Assembly: GCA_045532295.1 (NCBI GenBank)
Contig: JAZSFP010000027.1
Location: forward strand, 59,766-123,765
DNA: 64,000 bases
Reading direction: 5' to 3'
From: UBA10677 sp045532295
GTDB taxonomy: Bacteria; Bacillota; Clostridia; Christensenellales; Pumilibacteraceae
The notes beneath the pieces are model-generated. The model was given only the letters and a program-made list of their open reading frames with translations. It was not told the origin of the DNA and searched no databases. Position numbers and translations under genes: made by a program. How positions within the stretch are numbered: position 1 is the first letter of the stretch; each line of letters begins with the position of its first letter. Below, one piece after another: positions 8,701 through 19,900 of the stretch.

Positions 8701-10789
8701 GCCTATCGTCGGTATGGTAGGCGCTGACGGAAAGTATTCTATCACTATTCCCAAAGCAAACTACGATATCATCTTCCAAAACGGCGTTCAGTCTGCTTAT
8801 CACAGAGTTGAACTTGACGAGGCGGAAGAAACGCTTAACGCAACGCTTACGGCTAACTATAATATGATAGGAAAAACCGCAACCGTTAACGGAAAAGAGG
8901 TTATTGCAAGCACGACTTTCGATAACGAAATGCTTATTGATTCGCTCGACGGCGAGTACGACCTCGTTTTGGATAGAAACGAAATGCTCCTCTTCCTTCC
9001 CGGAACGGCAACTACTTCCGACTTCGTTTACAGCACGAGATTTACCGGCGATTTTGAAACCACGATGCTTGGTATCGGCGTAACGGACGGCACTAATTCG
9101 CTTTCCTTCCAGATTACCGCTTGGTCGGGTGGTGGAGCGCAAGTAATCGTTTCCGCTGCTACTTGGCTTGGCGCAGGTAATAACTTCACTATTGCTTGTC
9201 AAAACGATAACGCAAACCGTTGCGCAGACTTTACCTATACGATTACCAAGATAGGTTCGAGCATTTCGCTTACTGCAGGCAACGGAGAAAACGCTATTCA
9301 TATTCTTACCGTATCGCTTGAAACGGTTATGGTAAACGGTTATCCCGAGCAAAAAGCGGTTTACTCGTTTGCTAAGGACTGGGGTCTTACGATGACGCCT
9401 TCGACGCTTTCTAAAGAGGATATGTTCCTTGACCACGGCGCAATCATCGCTAACCTTCTTCGTCCTACGAGAAAGGTAGAGGGTGTAGACGTTCCCAACG
9501 AACTTATGGTTGGTATCTTTAGAAACGACGTTACTGCCGTTGATATGGCGGTTAAGAGCAACTTCGCTCTTCTCAACGAAAACCACGACCTTACCGTAAA
9601 CGCTCCCGCCGTTTCTGGTATGGCAAACGGCTCGGTTAAACTCACTCTCGTTGAGCAAACCACCGGATACAGCAGAGTATTTACCGCTAACCCCGGCGAA
9701 AACACCGTATCCGTACCCTACGGAACTTACAAGGTAAGAGCGGTAAGCAGTTCTTACGACGTAACGACAACGGGAACTTTCTCTGCAAACAGCACCGTAA
9801 TTAACTTCCCCATCAAGACGCTTACGGGTTCTCTTGACGGTATCGAAATTGACAGCGCAACGCTCCTTATTACCAACGTTGCCAAGGGTGATAACTCTTA
9901 CGAAAAGGTTTACGATTTCCCCATCGAAAACGGCGCGTATACGCTTTCTCTTGAAAAGGGAACTTACAACATTGAGTTTATGAACGGCAGAAACGCAGGT
10001 AAGATTTACGGACTCGTAGTTGACGACAATACGACGACTATTCCTACCGTAACGATTAAGGACGCGACCTATCTTGAGAACGGCTACGCTAAGGTTAACG
10101 GCGTTGAAATTCTTGACGCGCCCATTACCGATAGCGCAACCTACGAGAAGTTGCTTGCTCAAACCAACCTTATCGGTTTGAACGCTAACGCCGATATTCA
10201 AAACTACAAGAGCAACAGAATTATGCTTCCCAAGACGGTAACTACTGAAAACTTCGAGTTCTCGATTGAGGTTAAGGGAACACCGCAAACTGGTGGAAAC
10301 TACACGCATATGGCAGGTATTTCTATCTTCAACGGCAGGACCGTGCTTTACCTTGGATTTAGTAACTGGGTAAACGGAACGGGCTTTGGTAACGTTCCCC
10401 TCTTCAATATCAACAGTGGCGATATGTCCATCGGCGTAGGCGGAACGAACGCAGATAACACTACGGCTCTTCCTCTTGGTAACACCTTCCAAAACAACGC
10501 TAACGTTGAGGCTAATTTGAAAATCAAGGTAGTTAGAACTCAAACCTCTATTACTTTCTACGGTGGTCCTAACGATATCGAACTTATTACCTTCACGAAA
10601 GACGGATACGCTTTGGCTCAATCGCTTACTGATACTTACCAAGGCGTTAAGATAGGAGGAACTGCCGATAACGTAACGCCTAACATCGCGGATTTCTTCG
10701 GCGAAGGCAAAGAACTTATGGTGGGTTACTGGAATACTTGGAATACCTGCGCGTATAACTATACCGCTAACTTCACTATTACTCAATAA
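5726..10789 (+). CDS. Giant multidomain surface lipoprotein, 1687 aa
   Basis: AAAGGAGG precedes the ATG. The signal peptide ends at Cys25 (LVGC lipobox). Residues about 45-200 (from FMTIDGVFDEEVYDN) resemble a CBM9/DOMON-like sugar-binding domain that begins with the common IDGxxDE phrase. Later parts contain an InlB-like strand repeat (about 465-535), carboxypeptidase-regulatory-like segments (for example GTYKVRAV and GTYNIEF contexts), and at least two copies of the LPGTxTTxDF...GIGVTDG lectin-like module shared with neighbouring proteins. No enzyme active site was recognised. It is probably a surface glycan-binding scaffold of the carbohydrate locus. Confidence 0.7.
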   Translation: MKRKISVIATLLIGIIMIFTGLVGCNTTLEQTDPDYEFTYNPPFSAPTDAFMTIDGVFDEEVYDNNHWFEHASAGVTIKMTTEFTSKGVYIAIIAYDENITHEIKYNFDENSHFIIQIVKENEPTYDVIGMGTQHTTRNWHYTFDIEKCRSYRETQFAFATNVVGEPGSGETTSFAAELFTPWEEMHYKDSQLTAEGYPERVQIYTNYRAFSKTGEAYWLSNAFLQQEGRFDTYFKYGKDGLENYYESPFVGASPTGVTASDRWTIDDNAGTAYNNENRTQVLWFKKELATGKDVQPALDYIVEAKFSHGSYGAGYYPVLGFIQYDTQTLEHQVTGYRAREMDGGNIQLVCGTRTDGLQWVGDQTFNRVVETGYNKKALYLRVVKRGGDMFYFYKKDGDTEWRFFFNEYLETMNAKTIAGFYTSGEATVSEYVYTSYENNRDAIDDILADYIYFVKTPAISRYGKVTASTLTVQKGEPITLNIVPSAGYALKNITFSDDANRTYDTVLAGLQDGKYTFTPVGDCAITAEWEKLSTDDLQEVQITLKDSSGSTIVAAEYSLSGNNNLFYYEGKANNNGRILGDFLKESTVTVAGKEYTVSGIYTLKFSGPNTHDAVYTIDLNDESKYNAKGVYIAEAVATTVNLGQVTLDNTYKTETPWAGNLIGFDAEAEHHFDEGKGLYYSDGNGTVRSYFLDSTAKNFLVKAHLTVTNSTKADHNGNTINYEVPGIVISAGGEENNIILKAANWAQDILYVQCGRHNSKDVETAISGFPHGLTRRTSTTDPYTGTLDITVARINKSYFVFDKDGNLGFYIDEDGVHLLGNKKFQDTNYEQVNREIKIMYGRSEYNAIGISNYGFAKVYYEVDVNKNDAEIIDFVGKSTVSLETSNAYTSYFTGIPVSDGWVAGTPVNLVVTSVDKSKAAKTLTLTYGASDTETVEGVYSIEDGVTVFTFIPKTNCSASVTAWTDLATISGTISAEGATLSDTVINVLGLEPIVGMVGADGKYSITIPKANYDIIFQNGVQSAYHRVELDEAEETLNATLTANYNMIGKTATVNGKEVIASTTFDNEMLIDSLDGEYDLVLDRNEMLLFLPGTATTSDFVYSTRFTGDFETTMLGIGVTDGTNSLSFQITAWSGGGAQVIVSAATWLGAGNNFTIACQNDNANRCADFTYTITKIGSSISLTAGNGENAIHILTVSLETVMVNGYPEQKAVYSFAKDWGLTMTPSTLSKEDMFLDHGAIIANLLRPTRKVEGVDVPNELMVGIFRNDVTAVDMAVKSNFALLNENHDLTVNAPAVSGMANGSVKLTLVEQTTGYSRVFTANPGENTVSVPYGTYKVRAVSSSYDVTTTGTFSANSTVINFPIKTLTGSLDGIEIDSATLLITNVAKGDNSYEKVYDFPIENGAYTLSLEKGTYNIEFMNGRNAGKIYGLVVDDNTTTIPTVTIKDATYLENGYAKVNGVEILDAPITDSATYEKLLAQTNLIGLNANADIQNYKSNRIMLPKTVTTENFEFSIEVKGTPQTGGNYTHMAGISIFNGRTVLYLGFSNWVNGTGFGNVPLFNINSGDMSIGVGGTNADNTTALPLGNTFQNNANVEANLKIKVVRTQTSITFYGGPNDIELITFTKDGYALAQSLTDTYQGVKIGGTADNVTPNIADFFGEGKELMVGYWNTWNTCAYNYTANFTITQ

Positions 10790-10798
10790 TAACTAAAT

Positions 10799-10836
10799 AG
10801 CCTTGCTCGGACGGGTAAAATCGTCCGAGCAGTAGG
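10799..10836 (+). terminator. Strong hairpin after the 1687-aa lipoprotein gene
   Basis: The inverted repeat GCTCGGACG...CGTCCGAGC (10805-10813 with 10822-10830) is extended by AGCC/GGCT outer arms. It lacks a long T-run, so it may attenuate or process the transcript rather than fully terminate it before the next giant gene. Confidence 0.5.
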
Positions 10837-10986
10837 GCTTTATAAAACTGTTAACTTTTGCGTGTTACGGTCACGCAGTTAAATAGGGAAAAGCGAGAGG
10901 AATAAGAGTACTCGTATATTTAAAGAGAAAAAATAGAAAAATCTTCGAGTTTAATTCCCCCAAAAAAATTATTATAGGAGGCAAAA

Positions 10987-13900
10987 ATGAAAAAAGTATT
11001 ACTTATGCTCTTAAGCGTAGTTATTGCTCTATCGTTCTCTATCGTAGCCGTTGGTTGCGGAGAGACAGATCCTGAAATAACTTTAGTCTTAGGACAAACG
11101 ACGGCTACTTTGGAAGTGGGCGACACGCTCGACCTTGCCGAAGACGCCGAAGTAAGTGGAACGAGCGACGCAATCGTTTGGACCACGAGTAACGACGCGG
11201 TAGCAACCGTTTCCGACGGAACTGTAACCGCAATAGCAAGTGGCGAGGCAACGATTACGGCAAGCGTAGGCGGAAAAACCGCGACCTGTACCGTAACCGT
11301 ACTTGCTGAAAGAGTAACAATAACCAAAGGCACCCCCGCAAACGGTACTCTTACCGTAGAGGGAGGCGAGAGAGTAGGCGATAGCGTAACGATTACCGCA
11401 ACTGCTAACTCCGGATACGAACTTGAAGAACTTAAGATAGACGGCGTGGCGGTAACCACCACTAACGGCGTATATACCTTTACCGCAACTAAGAGTATCT
11501 ATCAAGTTTCGGCAACCTTCTCGTCCTTAGACGTAACGCTTACCGTAAACGGTGGCGAGGCTATTACGGGTGGTACGGTAGAAGTTTCGGAAGACCTCGT
11601 TAAAGGCGACGAGGCAACGGTAACGATTACTGCTGAAACCGGTTATCAACTCAAGAGCATCACGCTTGACGGCGCTGACGTAACGGCTGACGTAGTAGAC
11701 GGCGTTTATACCTTCACTGCTACTTCGACTGCTCACGCTATCGTAGTAGAGTTTGAGGCGAAAGCGTCCGTTATTACCGTAAACGGTGGCGAGACCGTAG
11801 CAAACGGCTCTGTTTCCGTAACGGAGAACGTTAAGTGGTTTGACGAAGTAACCGTAACCCTTACGCCCGCAACGGGATACAAACTCAAGAGCATCACTCT
11901 TGACGGCGCTGACGTAACTGCTGACGTAGTAGACGGCGTATATACCTTTACTGCAGGCGCAGACGCTCACGCTATCGTAGTTGAATACGAGATTAAAGAT
12001 ATTGCGATTACCGTAAACGGTGGAGATACCGTCGAAGGTGGCGTAGTAACCGTAACGGAAAACGTTAAGTGGGGCGACACGGTAACCGTAACCGTAACTC
12101 CTAACGAAAACGTTCTTCTTGACTACGTAAAGATTGACGGCGTAGAAGTTGAACTTACCGACGGCGCGTACACCTTCACCGCAGAGAAAGACGCTTACGC
12201 TATCGAGGTAGCGTTTATCGGTGAAACGCTTGCCGTTAATACCTCTGCAACCAACGGCACCGTAACCGTTGAAACCGCAGACCCCCGTTTCTACACAGAT
12301 ATTACCGTTAGCGTAGAGGCAGATACCAACTACGCGCTCTCCGCTCTTACCGTAGACGGCGTAGACGTAACTGCAAGCGTAGTAGACGGCAAATACACCT
12401 TCGCTGGTAGCAAGGCTGAACACGAAGTTAACGCAACCTTCGTTCGCAATATTACCAACACTACTTCCGTAGCAGGATATAGCACGAAGATTGAGGGACA
12501 TAGTCTTATCGGCGCAAACGCGTTTGAGGGAATTACTCTTGAAAAAGGTCAGCCCTTCGTTGCAACCGTAACCGTTTCGGATATGGGAGCAAACTACCCC
12601 TCCGCAGGTTTCTTCGTAGGCTCTCTTGGTTCTTACGAGACTGACGGTAAAAACTCTTCTCAACAGCCCGCAACGATTACCAGATACGACAACGTATTCT
12701 TCAATATTTCTAAGCAAACGGGTAGCGAGGCAGACAAGTACAAAATCTTGGTTGGTAACGGTCCTGCTTGGCCCAACCTTAGCGGTCCCAGCGTCGTAGC
12801 AGTTGGCGATCTTTACTCTGCCGACCAAACCACTTCTAAAGTTCTTACCCTCGTTTACGATGGAACTACCTATTTCTTCATCGTTGACGGCGAACTTCAA
12901 GTAGCGTACAACGAAAACACCGTAATTGCTCTTAACAAGACTATCGCTGAACTTATCAACGGTAGCGATACCGAGGCTAACATTAAAGTAGGTATTGCTT
13001 GCGAGCAAGGCGCAACTTTCTCTAACTGGAATATCGAGGTTGGCGAAAGCGCGCTTGACGACGTTCCCGCTATCACTCTTTCCGGAACCGTAAACGGAAT
13101 TAGCGAAAAAGCGAACGTAAATCTTTACGTTGACGACGAAAAGAAAGGAAATTATCATACTTTTGAAATTACCAGCGCAAGCGACTTCAAACTTTACGGC
13201 GCAGGCGAATTCTCCGCTGTAATTACCGAAGGAAACAAGGTAGCGTTTATTGACGACGTTAACGCAGAAAACATTGACGTAACTTTAACCGCAGCACCCT
13301 TTATGATTACCGCTATTGACCAAACGGGCACTAAGCCTGCTCCTTATAGCGTAATGAAAGCAACTGCTGACGGGGTTATCGTTACTACCGATTACAACAC
13401 GCCTTACGCAACGATGGGTAACCAAACCTACGCTAAGGATACTATCCTCGATTACTCTATGCGTCTTACTACCGACAAGGTCACAGGTATCGACGGTATA
13501 TCTATTATTGCAGGCAACTACAACTTTGCAATTCATACCGTTGCTTGGGCTCCCGGCGAGTTCGTAGTAACTCCTCAATACGGACACGGCGGATTTACCT
13601 TCGAGATTAAGAAAGCAGGTATCTTCGGTCTTACCTATAACGGCAAGGCAGACGAAACTCTTCGTATCTTGAAACTTTCCAACAGACTTGAACTTTACGG
13701 CGGACCTACCGGCAAAGAGGCTTACGTTGCTACTATTTACAGCGACGGTACTCTTTCTCTTGCAGAAGGTTTCACTTCGACGATTAACGACGCTAAGAGA
13801 GAAAAACTTAAAGAGGCAATCGAAGGCATCTTCGCAGCGGATAAATTTACTCTTGGTTTTGGTTCTACTTCGAGAAGCGGAGAAGTAACCTACGCTCCTT

Positions 13901-16900
13901 CCGTAAAGGACGTATATGAAATTACTGCTAACGCAAGTGGATTTAGCGACGGCGAGGCAAAACTCGTTCAAAACGGCGCGACTCTCAAGACCGTAACGAT
14001 TGCTGACGGCAAGTTCGACCTCGTTCTTGGCGCAGGCGATTACGACTTTGAACTCGTTCAAGGCGATAAGTTCGACTATATTAGCAAGACCGTAGACGCT
14101 AATACGAGCGAATTTAACTTCGTTGCTCGCGACGAGGTTGCAGGCAGAGTAAGTTCGATTATGACCGTTAACGGCGTAACTCTTCTTAACGCTGGCGTAA
14201 CGCCCGAAATGATAACCGATTCTCTCGACGGAAGTTTTGCATTAGCAAAAACTGCGCACCATTTCCTTCCCGGAACCGTTACCGATAAAGACTTCGAAGT
14301 TTCCTTCACTTTTGACGGTACCTTGGTTGGTATGATCGGTTTAGGTATCACTAACGGTTCGTCTTCCGCTTGGTTCCAGTTTAAAGCGTGGGACTATCAG
14401 GTAGACTGTAACGCAGATAATCTTGCTTTGGTTAACGGTGGCGATATGGCAACGAGTAATATCGCTGGCAACAGCCAAAACAATAACGCGTTTACCATTA
14501 AACTTAGAAGAGTGGGTAACGTAATCACTCTTTACACTAAGCGTGGTAACGACAACTTCGTAAAAGTTCTTTCCATCAGCAAAGACGGTTACGAAAAGAC
14601 TTCCGCTGCAGGCAACTGGTCGTGGTCGGCTAACGAGGGCGGTGGAAAATCGCAAGAAACTTACGCTCCCACTATCGCAAGACACGAGGCTGCATTTGCA
14701 AACCTTCTTGCAGATAGCGTAGAAGAACTTGGCATATACGTTCGTTCTTCCGACTGGAGATGGACGAATAGCGCAGGCACGGACGGAACTACCGCAAACG
14801 CAACCATTAACTTTATTGAAGGCGACTTCATTAACGCAAGTGGTACTCTTACCGCTAAAACCGCAAACGGAGCAGAGGGTAACCTTTCTCTCTACGGCAA
14901 CGCAGTAGATATGGTATTCACTCGCGAAGACGGTTACTCCTTCGCAGTTAACGGCGTAGGCTCTAACGGCGCGTTCACTGCAAACGAAGTTTTAGCAGGT
15001 ACTTATACTGTAACCGCATCGCATCCCAACGGCGCAACTGTAACGGTTAACGACGTAGTAGTAGGCGAAGGTGCAGTAAGCCTTACCGCTAATATTCTTC
15101 CCGAGACCTTGTCTTACGCTAATAAGATGTCCGTAAACGGTATTACCGCTGACGCTAAATGGGGCGGATATACCGGTTCTGGTAGCGACGGCGTAGTTGC
15201 TCTTACCGGAATAACGGCAAACACTGACGTACTTCTTCCCGGTACCGTAACCGATAAGGACTTCATCTTCGAGGCAAGCGTTGCAACCAACCTTGGTTCT
15301 ACTCAGTATAGATTCTCCGTAGTAACGGGTACTAAAGATACTGCAAACCTTAACGGATACGACCGTATTGAGTTCCACATTAAGTCTTGGGACGGTCAAC
15401 TTGGTATGGCTATTCGTCAGCACGCAGACTACGGCGACGATAACGTTTCTACGACTGAAATCCCCGGCGCAAGAGGACAAAATACTAACTTTAAGATTAG
15501 AATTGAAAGAATAGGCGATAGCATTACCGTTTACGTTGCTCGTCAGGCTGGCGTAGTAGACGCTCCCTTCTTTAAGGTAGTAACCATTAGCGCAAGCGGA
15601 TACTCCTTCTACAACGGCGTATCTATCGGTTGGACTAGTAGCGACAAGATTCTTGATACTCACGCAACTCGTTACGCAAGAGTTTTAGCAGACACTAACG
15701 AACTTGGTATTATGCTTACCTCTCAGGTTGATAGCACGACTACCTTCTCCTTCAACGAAATCTCCACGGGTACGGTTTCCGTACCCGAGGGGGTAACTCT
15801 TGATACCGTAAACGCGGTTATTACCAACAAGGCAAATAACCAAGTTGAAAATAGAGTAATCACCATTTCTAACGGCGCGTACGCTCTTCCCCTTGCAAAA
15901 GGAACTTACGATATTGCAATCGCGGGCGATCTTTACGAAGGTAAGGCTCTTGCAGTAGAAGTAGGCGACAAAGCAATTACTATTCCTGCTATTACGCTTG
16001 CTCTTAAGCAAAGCGCAATCACCGTAAACGGTGGCTCGGAAATTACGGGCGGTAGCGTAGACGTAGTTGAGACTTCCGCTTGGGGCGAGACCGTAACGGC
16101 AACCGTAACCGCAGACGCAGGTTACGAAGTAGCAAGCGTAAAGGTTAACGGCGAGACCGTTTCCCTTACCGACAATAAATATTCGTTCACCGTTAACGCA
16201 TACGAGTATGCAATCGCAGTAGAGTTTGCGCTCAAAGACGTAACGCTTACCGTAAACGGTGGCGAGGAAATCGTAGGCGGAACCGTTTCCGTAACCGAAG
16301 ACGTTCAATGGTTTGAAAGCGTTACCGTAGAAGTAGCGGCAGCAACGGGCTATCAGATTAAGAGCGTAAAGGTTGACGGCGTAGAAGTTGAACTTACCGA
16401 CGGCGCGTACACCTTCACCGCAGAGAAAGACGCTTACGCAGTAGAAGTAGCGTTCGAACTTAAGAGCGTAACCATTACTAAGAACGCTCCTGCAAACGGA
16501 ACGATTGAGGTAGTAGAGAGCGCAAAATGGTTCGACGAAATCACCATTAAAGTAACCGCAGAAGAGGGATACGGCGTTCAGACTATTACCCTTAACGGCG
16601 AGCCTATCGTTCTTGCATCTGATGGAACTTACACCTTCGAGGCAAATGCCGACGCTTACGCAATCGCAGTAGAATTTGCGCTTAAAGACGTAGACGTTAT
16701 CGTAAACGGTGGCGAGGTAATCGTAGGCGGAACCGTAACCGTTACTCCTAACGTTAAGTACGGCGAAACCGCAACCATAACCGTAGCGCCCGCAACCGGT
16801 TATCAAATTAAGAGCGTAAAGGTAGACGGCGCTGACGTAACGCTTGAAGAGGGCGCATATTCCTTCACTGCTAACAATAAAGAATACGCAGTAGAAGTAG

Positions 16901-19900
16901 TGTTCGAACTTAAGAGCGTAACCATTACCAAGAACGCTCCTGAGAACGGAACGGTTGAAGTAGTAGAGAGCGCAAAGTGGTTCGACGAAATTACCGTAAC
17001 TATTACTCCCGACACCGGATATCAAGTTAAGAGCGTAAAGGCTAACGAAGTTGCAGTAGAATTTACTGACGGCGCGTACACCTTCACCGCAGAGGCTGAT
17101 ACTTACGCAGTCGCAGTAGAGTTCGAGGCTAAGAGCGTAACGATTACCGTAAATGATCCTGCAAACGGCTCCGTTTCCGTAACCGAGAACGCAAAATGGC
17201 ATAGCGAAGTAACTATCGAAGTAACTCCCGACGCTAACGCTCTCGTTGATTACGTAAAGGTTGACGGCGTAGAAGTTGAACTTACCGATAACGCGTACAC
17301 CTTCACCGCAGAGAAAGACGCGTATAGCGTTGAAGTAGCCTTTATCGGCGAAACGCTTACCGTTAATACCTCTGCAACCAACGGCACCGTAACCGTTGAA
17401 ACCGCAGACCCCCGTTACTACGCAGATATTACCGTTAGCGTAGAGGCAGATACCAACTACGCGCTCTCCGCTCTTACCGTAGACGGCGCTGACGTAACTG
17501 CAAGCGTAGTAGACGGCAAGTACACCTTCGTTGGTAGCAAGGCTGAACACGAGGTTAACGCAACCTTCGTTCGCGCAATTGCAGGCGTTTCTTCCGTAGC
17601 AGGTTATACTACTCACCTTACCGGAATGAACCTTTCTTCCGCTAAGGCAATCGAGGGAATTACCCTTGCAGTAGGCGAGCCTTTCGTCCTTAAAGCAAAC
17701 GTTCGTCCCGACGGCACGAACTGGCCTTCCGCTGGTTTCTTCGTAGGTACTGACGGCTCTTACGAGACTGAGGGTAAAAACTCTGCACAAGAGCCCGTAA
17801 CGATTACCAGATACAATAACGTATACTTCAACATTAGAAAGGATTGCAACGCGGACAATGATATTACTTACGATATGTTCATAGGTAACGGTCCTGGCTG
17901 GCCCAACATCCTTTCCGTAACGAAAAATCCCGTTGGCGCGTTTGGAACAGCGGTTCACGACACCGTATTTGAATACGTTCTTATCTACGACGGAGCAAAC
18001 TACACCGTTCTTATCGACGACGTTCGTCAGTTTACCGTTAGCGAGAACGACGTATTTGGCGGAAAGTCCATTAAAGCGTGGATTAACGGCAACGCTGAGA
18101 CGCCCAACATTAAGGTAGGCTTTGCAAACGAGCACGGCGGTATCTTCTCTAACTGGGAAGTTGAGGTTGGAGCAGGCGCTCTTGCTGAATACACTGTTGT
18201 TGCTAACGCAACTGGATTTAGCGACGGCGAGGCTCAACTCGTAATCAACGGTAGCGACCTTCGTACCGTAACGATTGCTGACGGCAAGTTTAACCTTATT
18301 CTTGACAAAGAAGAGTACGATTTCGAACTTGTTCAAGGCGATAAATTTGACGTGCTTACTAAGCCCGCAGGTACTATTGCTTGGACGGCTGATTTCGTAG
18401 CAGAAACTTCTTCTAAGTACAGAGTAAGTTCGATTGTTACCATTAACGGCAACACTAAACTTCAAGCGAATATTACTCCTGAAATGATTGCTGATTCTAA
18501 CGACGGAACGTTCACTGTTCCTTCTTTGGGTAGCAATCCCACCAAAGCGGCTAACACGAAAATTCTTGTTGCTGGAACCGTAACGGCTGACGATTTCTTT
18601 GCGCAAATTGACTTTAGCAATGGCGCAAGCGCAAAAACCTATGGAGACACTGGTTTCTACATTTCCAACGGCACTAACGCTATTGAATTCCAAATTGTAT
18701 CTTGGGAGGCTGGTGGTAAGAACGTAGCCATTAGAAAGCAGTATGGTACTGAGTCTGTATTCTATATGACCAACAGCAACGTTTATCCTCACGGCGGTGT
18801 AGCAGACTTCCACTTCTACGTAGCGAGAACGGCTAATGAAATAGTTATTTACGCAGGTCAACCTGAAAGCAGAAGTAAATTCGCAACTATTACTGCAAGT
18901 GGAATTACTTTAGCAGGCGACTTTACCTACAATAACAACACCGCTCTTGCTGAAATCAACGCAATAGCAAGTGGCTTCTTTGGTACTGACCTTGAACTTG
19001 CGCTTGGCTATACTCATACGGCGATTACTGAAGGCTGTTCGATTGACGCAACGCTTACTATGTACGATATGCCTACGGGTACGGTTACCGCGCCCGAAGG
19101 CGTAACGATTGAGAGCGCAAAGGCTATCGTTACCAACACTGCAAACAACGCAGTTGAAGTAATAGATATCACCGTAACTAACGGAGCGTACGCTCTTCCG
19201 ATTACGGAAGGAACTTACAATATTGAACTCGTAAGTGGCGTATACGCAAACAAAAAGTTTGGTATAACCGTAACTGAGAACGGCGCAACTATCCCCGTAA
19301 TTAATCTCGTAGACGCAACCTATCAAGAAAACGGCTATGCTAAGGTTAACGGATATACTCTTAACGATATGCCCATTAATGACAGCGCACTTTACGAGGT
19401 ATCCCTTGCCCAAACTAACCTTATTGGTAATACCGCAAATGCTGATTTCAAAGGTTTTTCTAGTAACAGAGTTTACTTGCCCAAGACGGCTACTACCGAA
19501 AACTTCACTTTTGTTCTTGAGTTAAACGGACTTGCTGATATGCCTGCAAGCGGCAATCCTCTTCACATGGGAGGAATTGGAATTTTCAACGGACAGACTG
19601 TTCTTTATCTTGGATTTACTAACTGGTGTGGCGCTGGTAACGTACCTCTTTTCAACATTAACGCGGGTGATATGGGTATTGGTATTGGTGGTACGAGTGT
19701 TGATAATACTACGCCCATAGCGTTTGGTAATACGTTTAATTGGACGACAGCGGCTACGGTAGAGGCTAATTTGAGAATTAAAGTAGTTCGTACTCAAACT
19801 GCTATTACCTTCTATGCTGGACCGAGTGATATTGAAATTATATCTTTCCACGCTCCAAGTGAAGGTAATGACGGTTATACTGTAGCGCAATCGCTTATTG

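Noticed and set aside
8372..10786. 804-aa open frame on the minus strand opposite the 1687-aa lipoprotein gene
   Set aside because: A shadow caused by the repetitive codon use of the sense gene. The protein is Ser, Arg and Val rich without domains, signal peptide or ribosome binding site.
15685..18861. 1058-aa open frame on the minus strand opposite the 3340-aa lipoprotein gene
   Set aside because: A shadow of the InlB-type repeats. It repeats as the sense strand does and has no recognisable fold or start signal.
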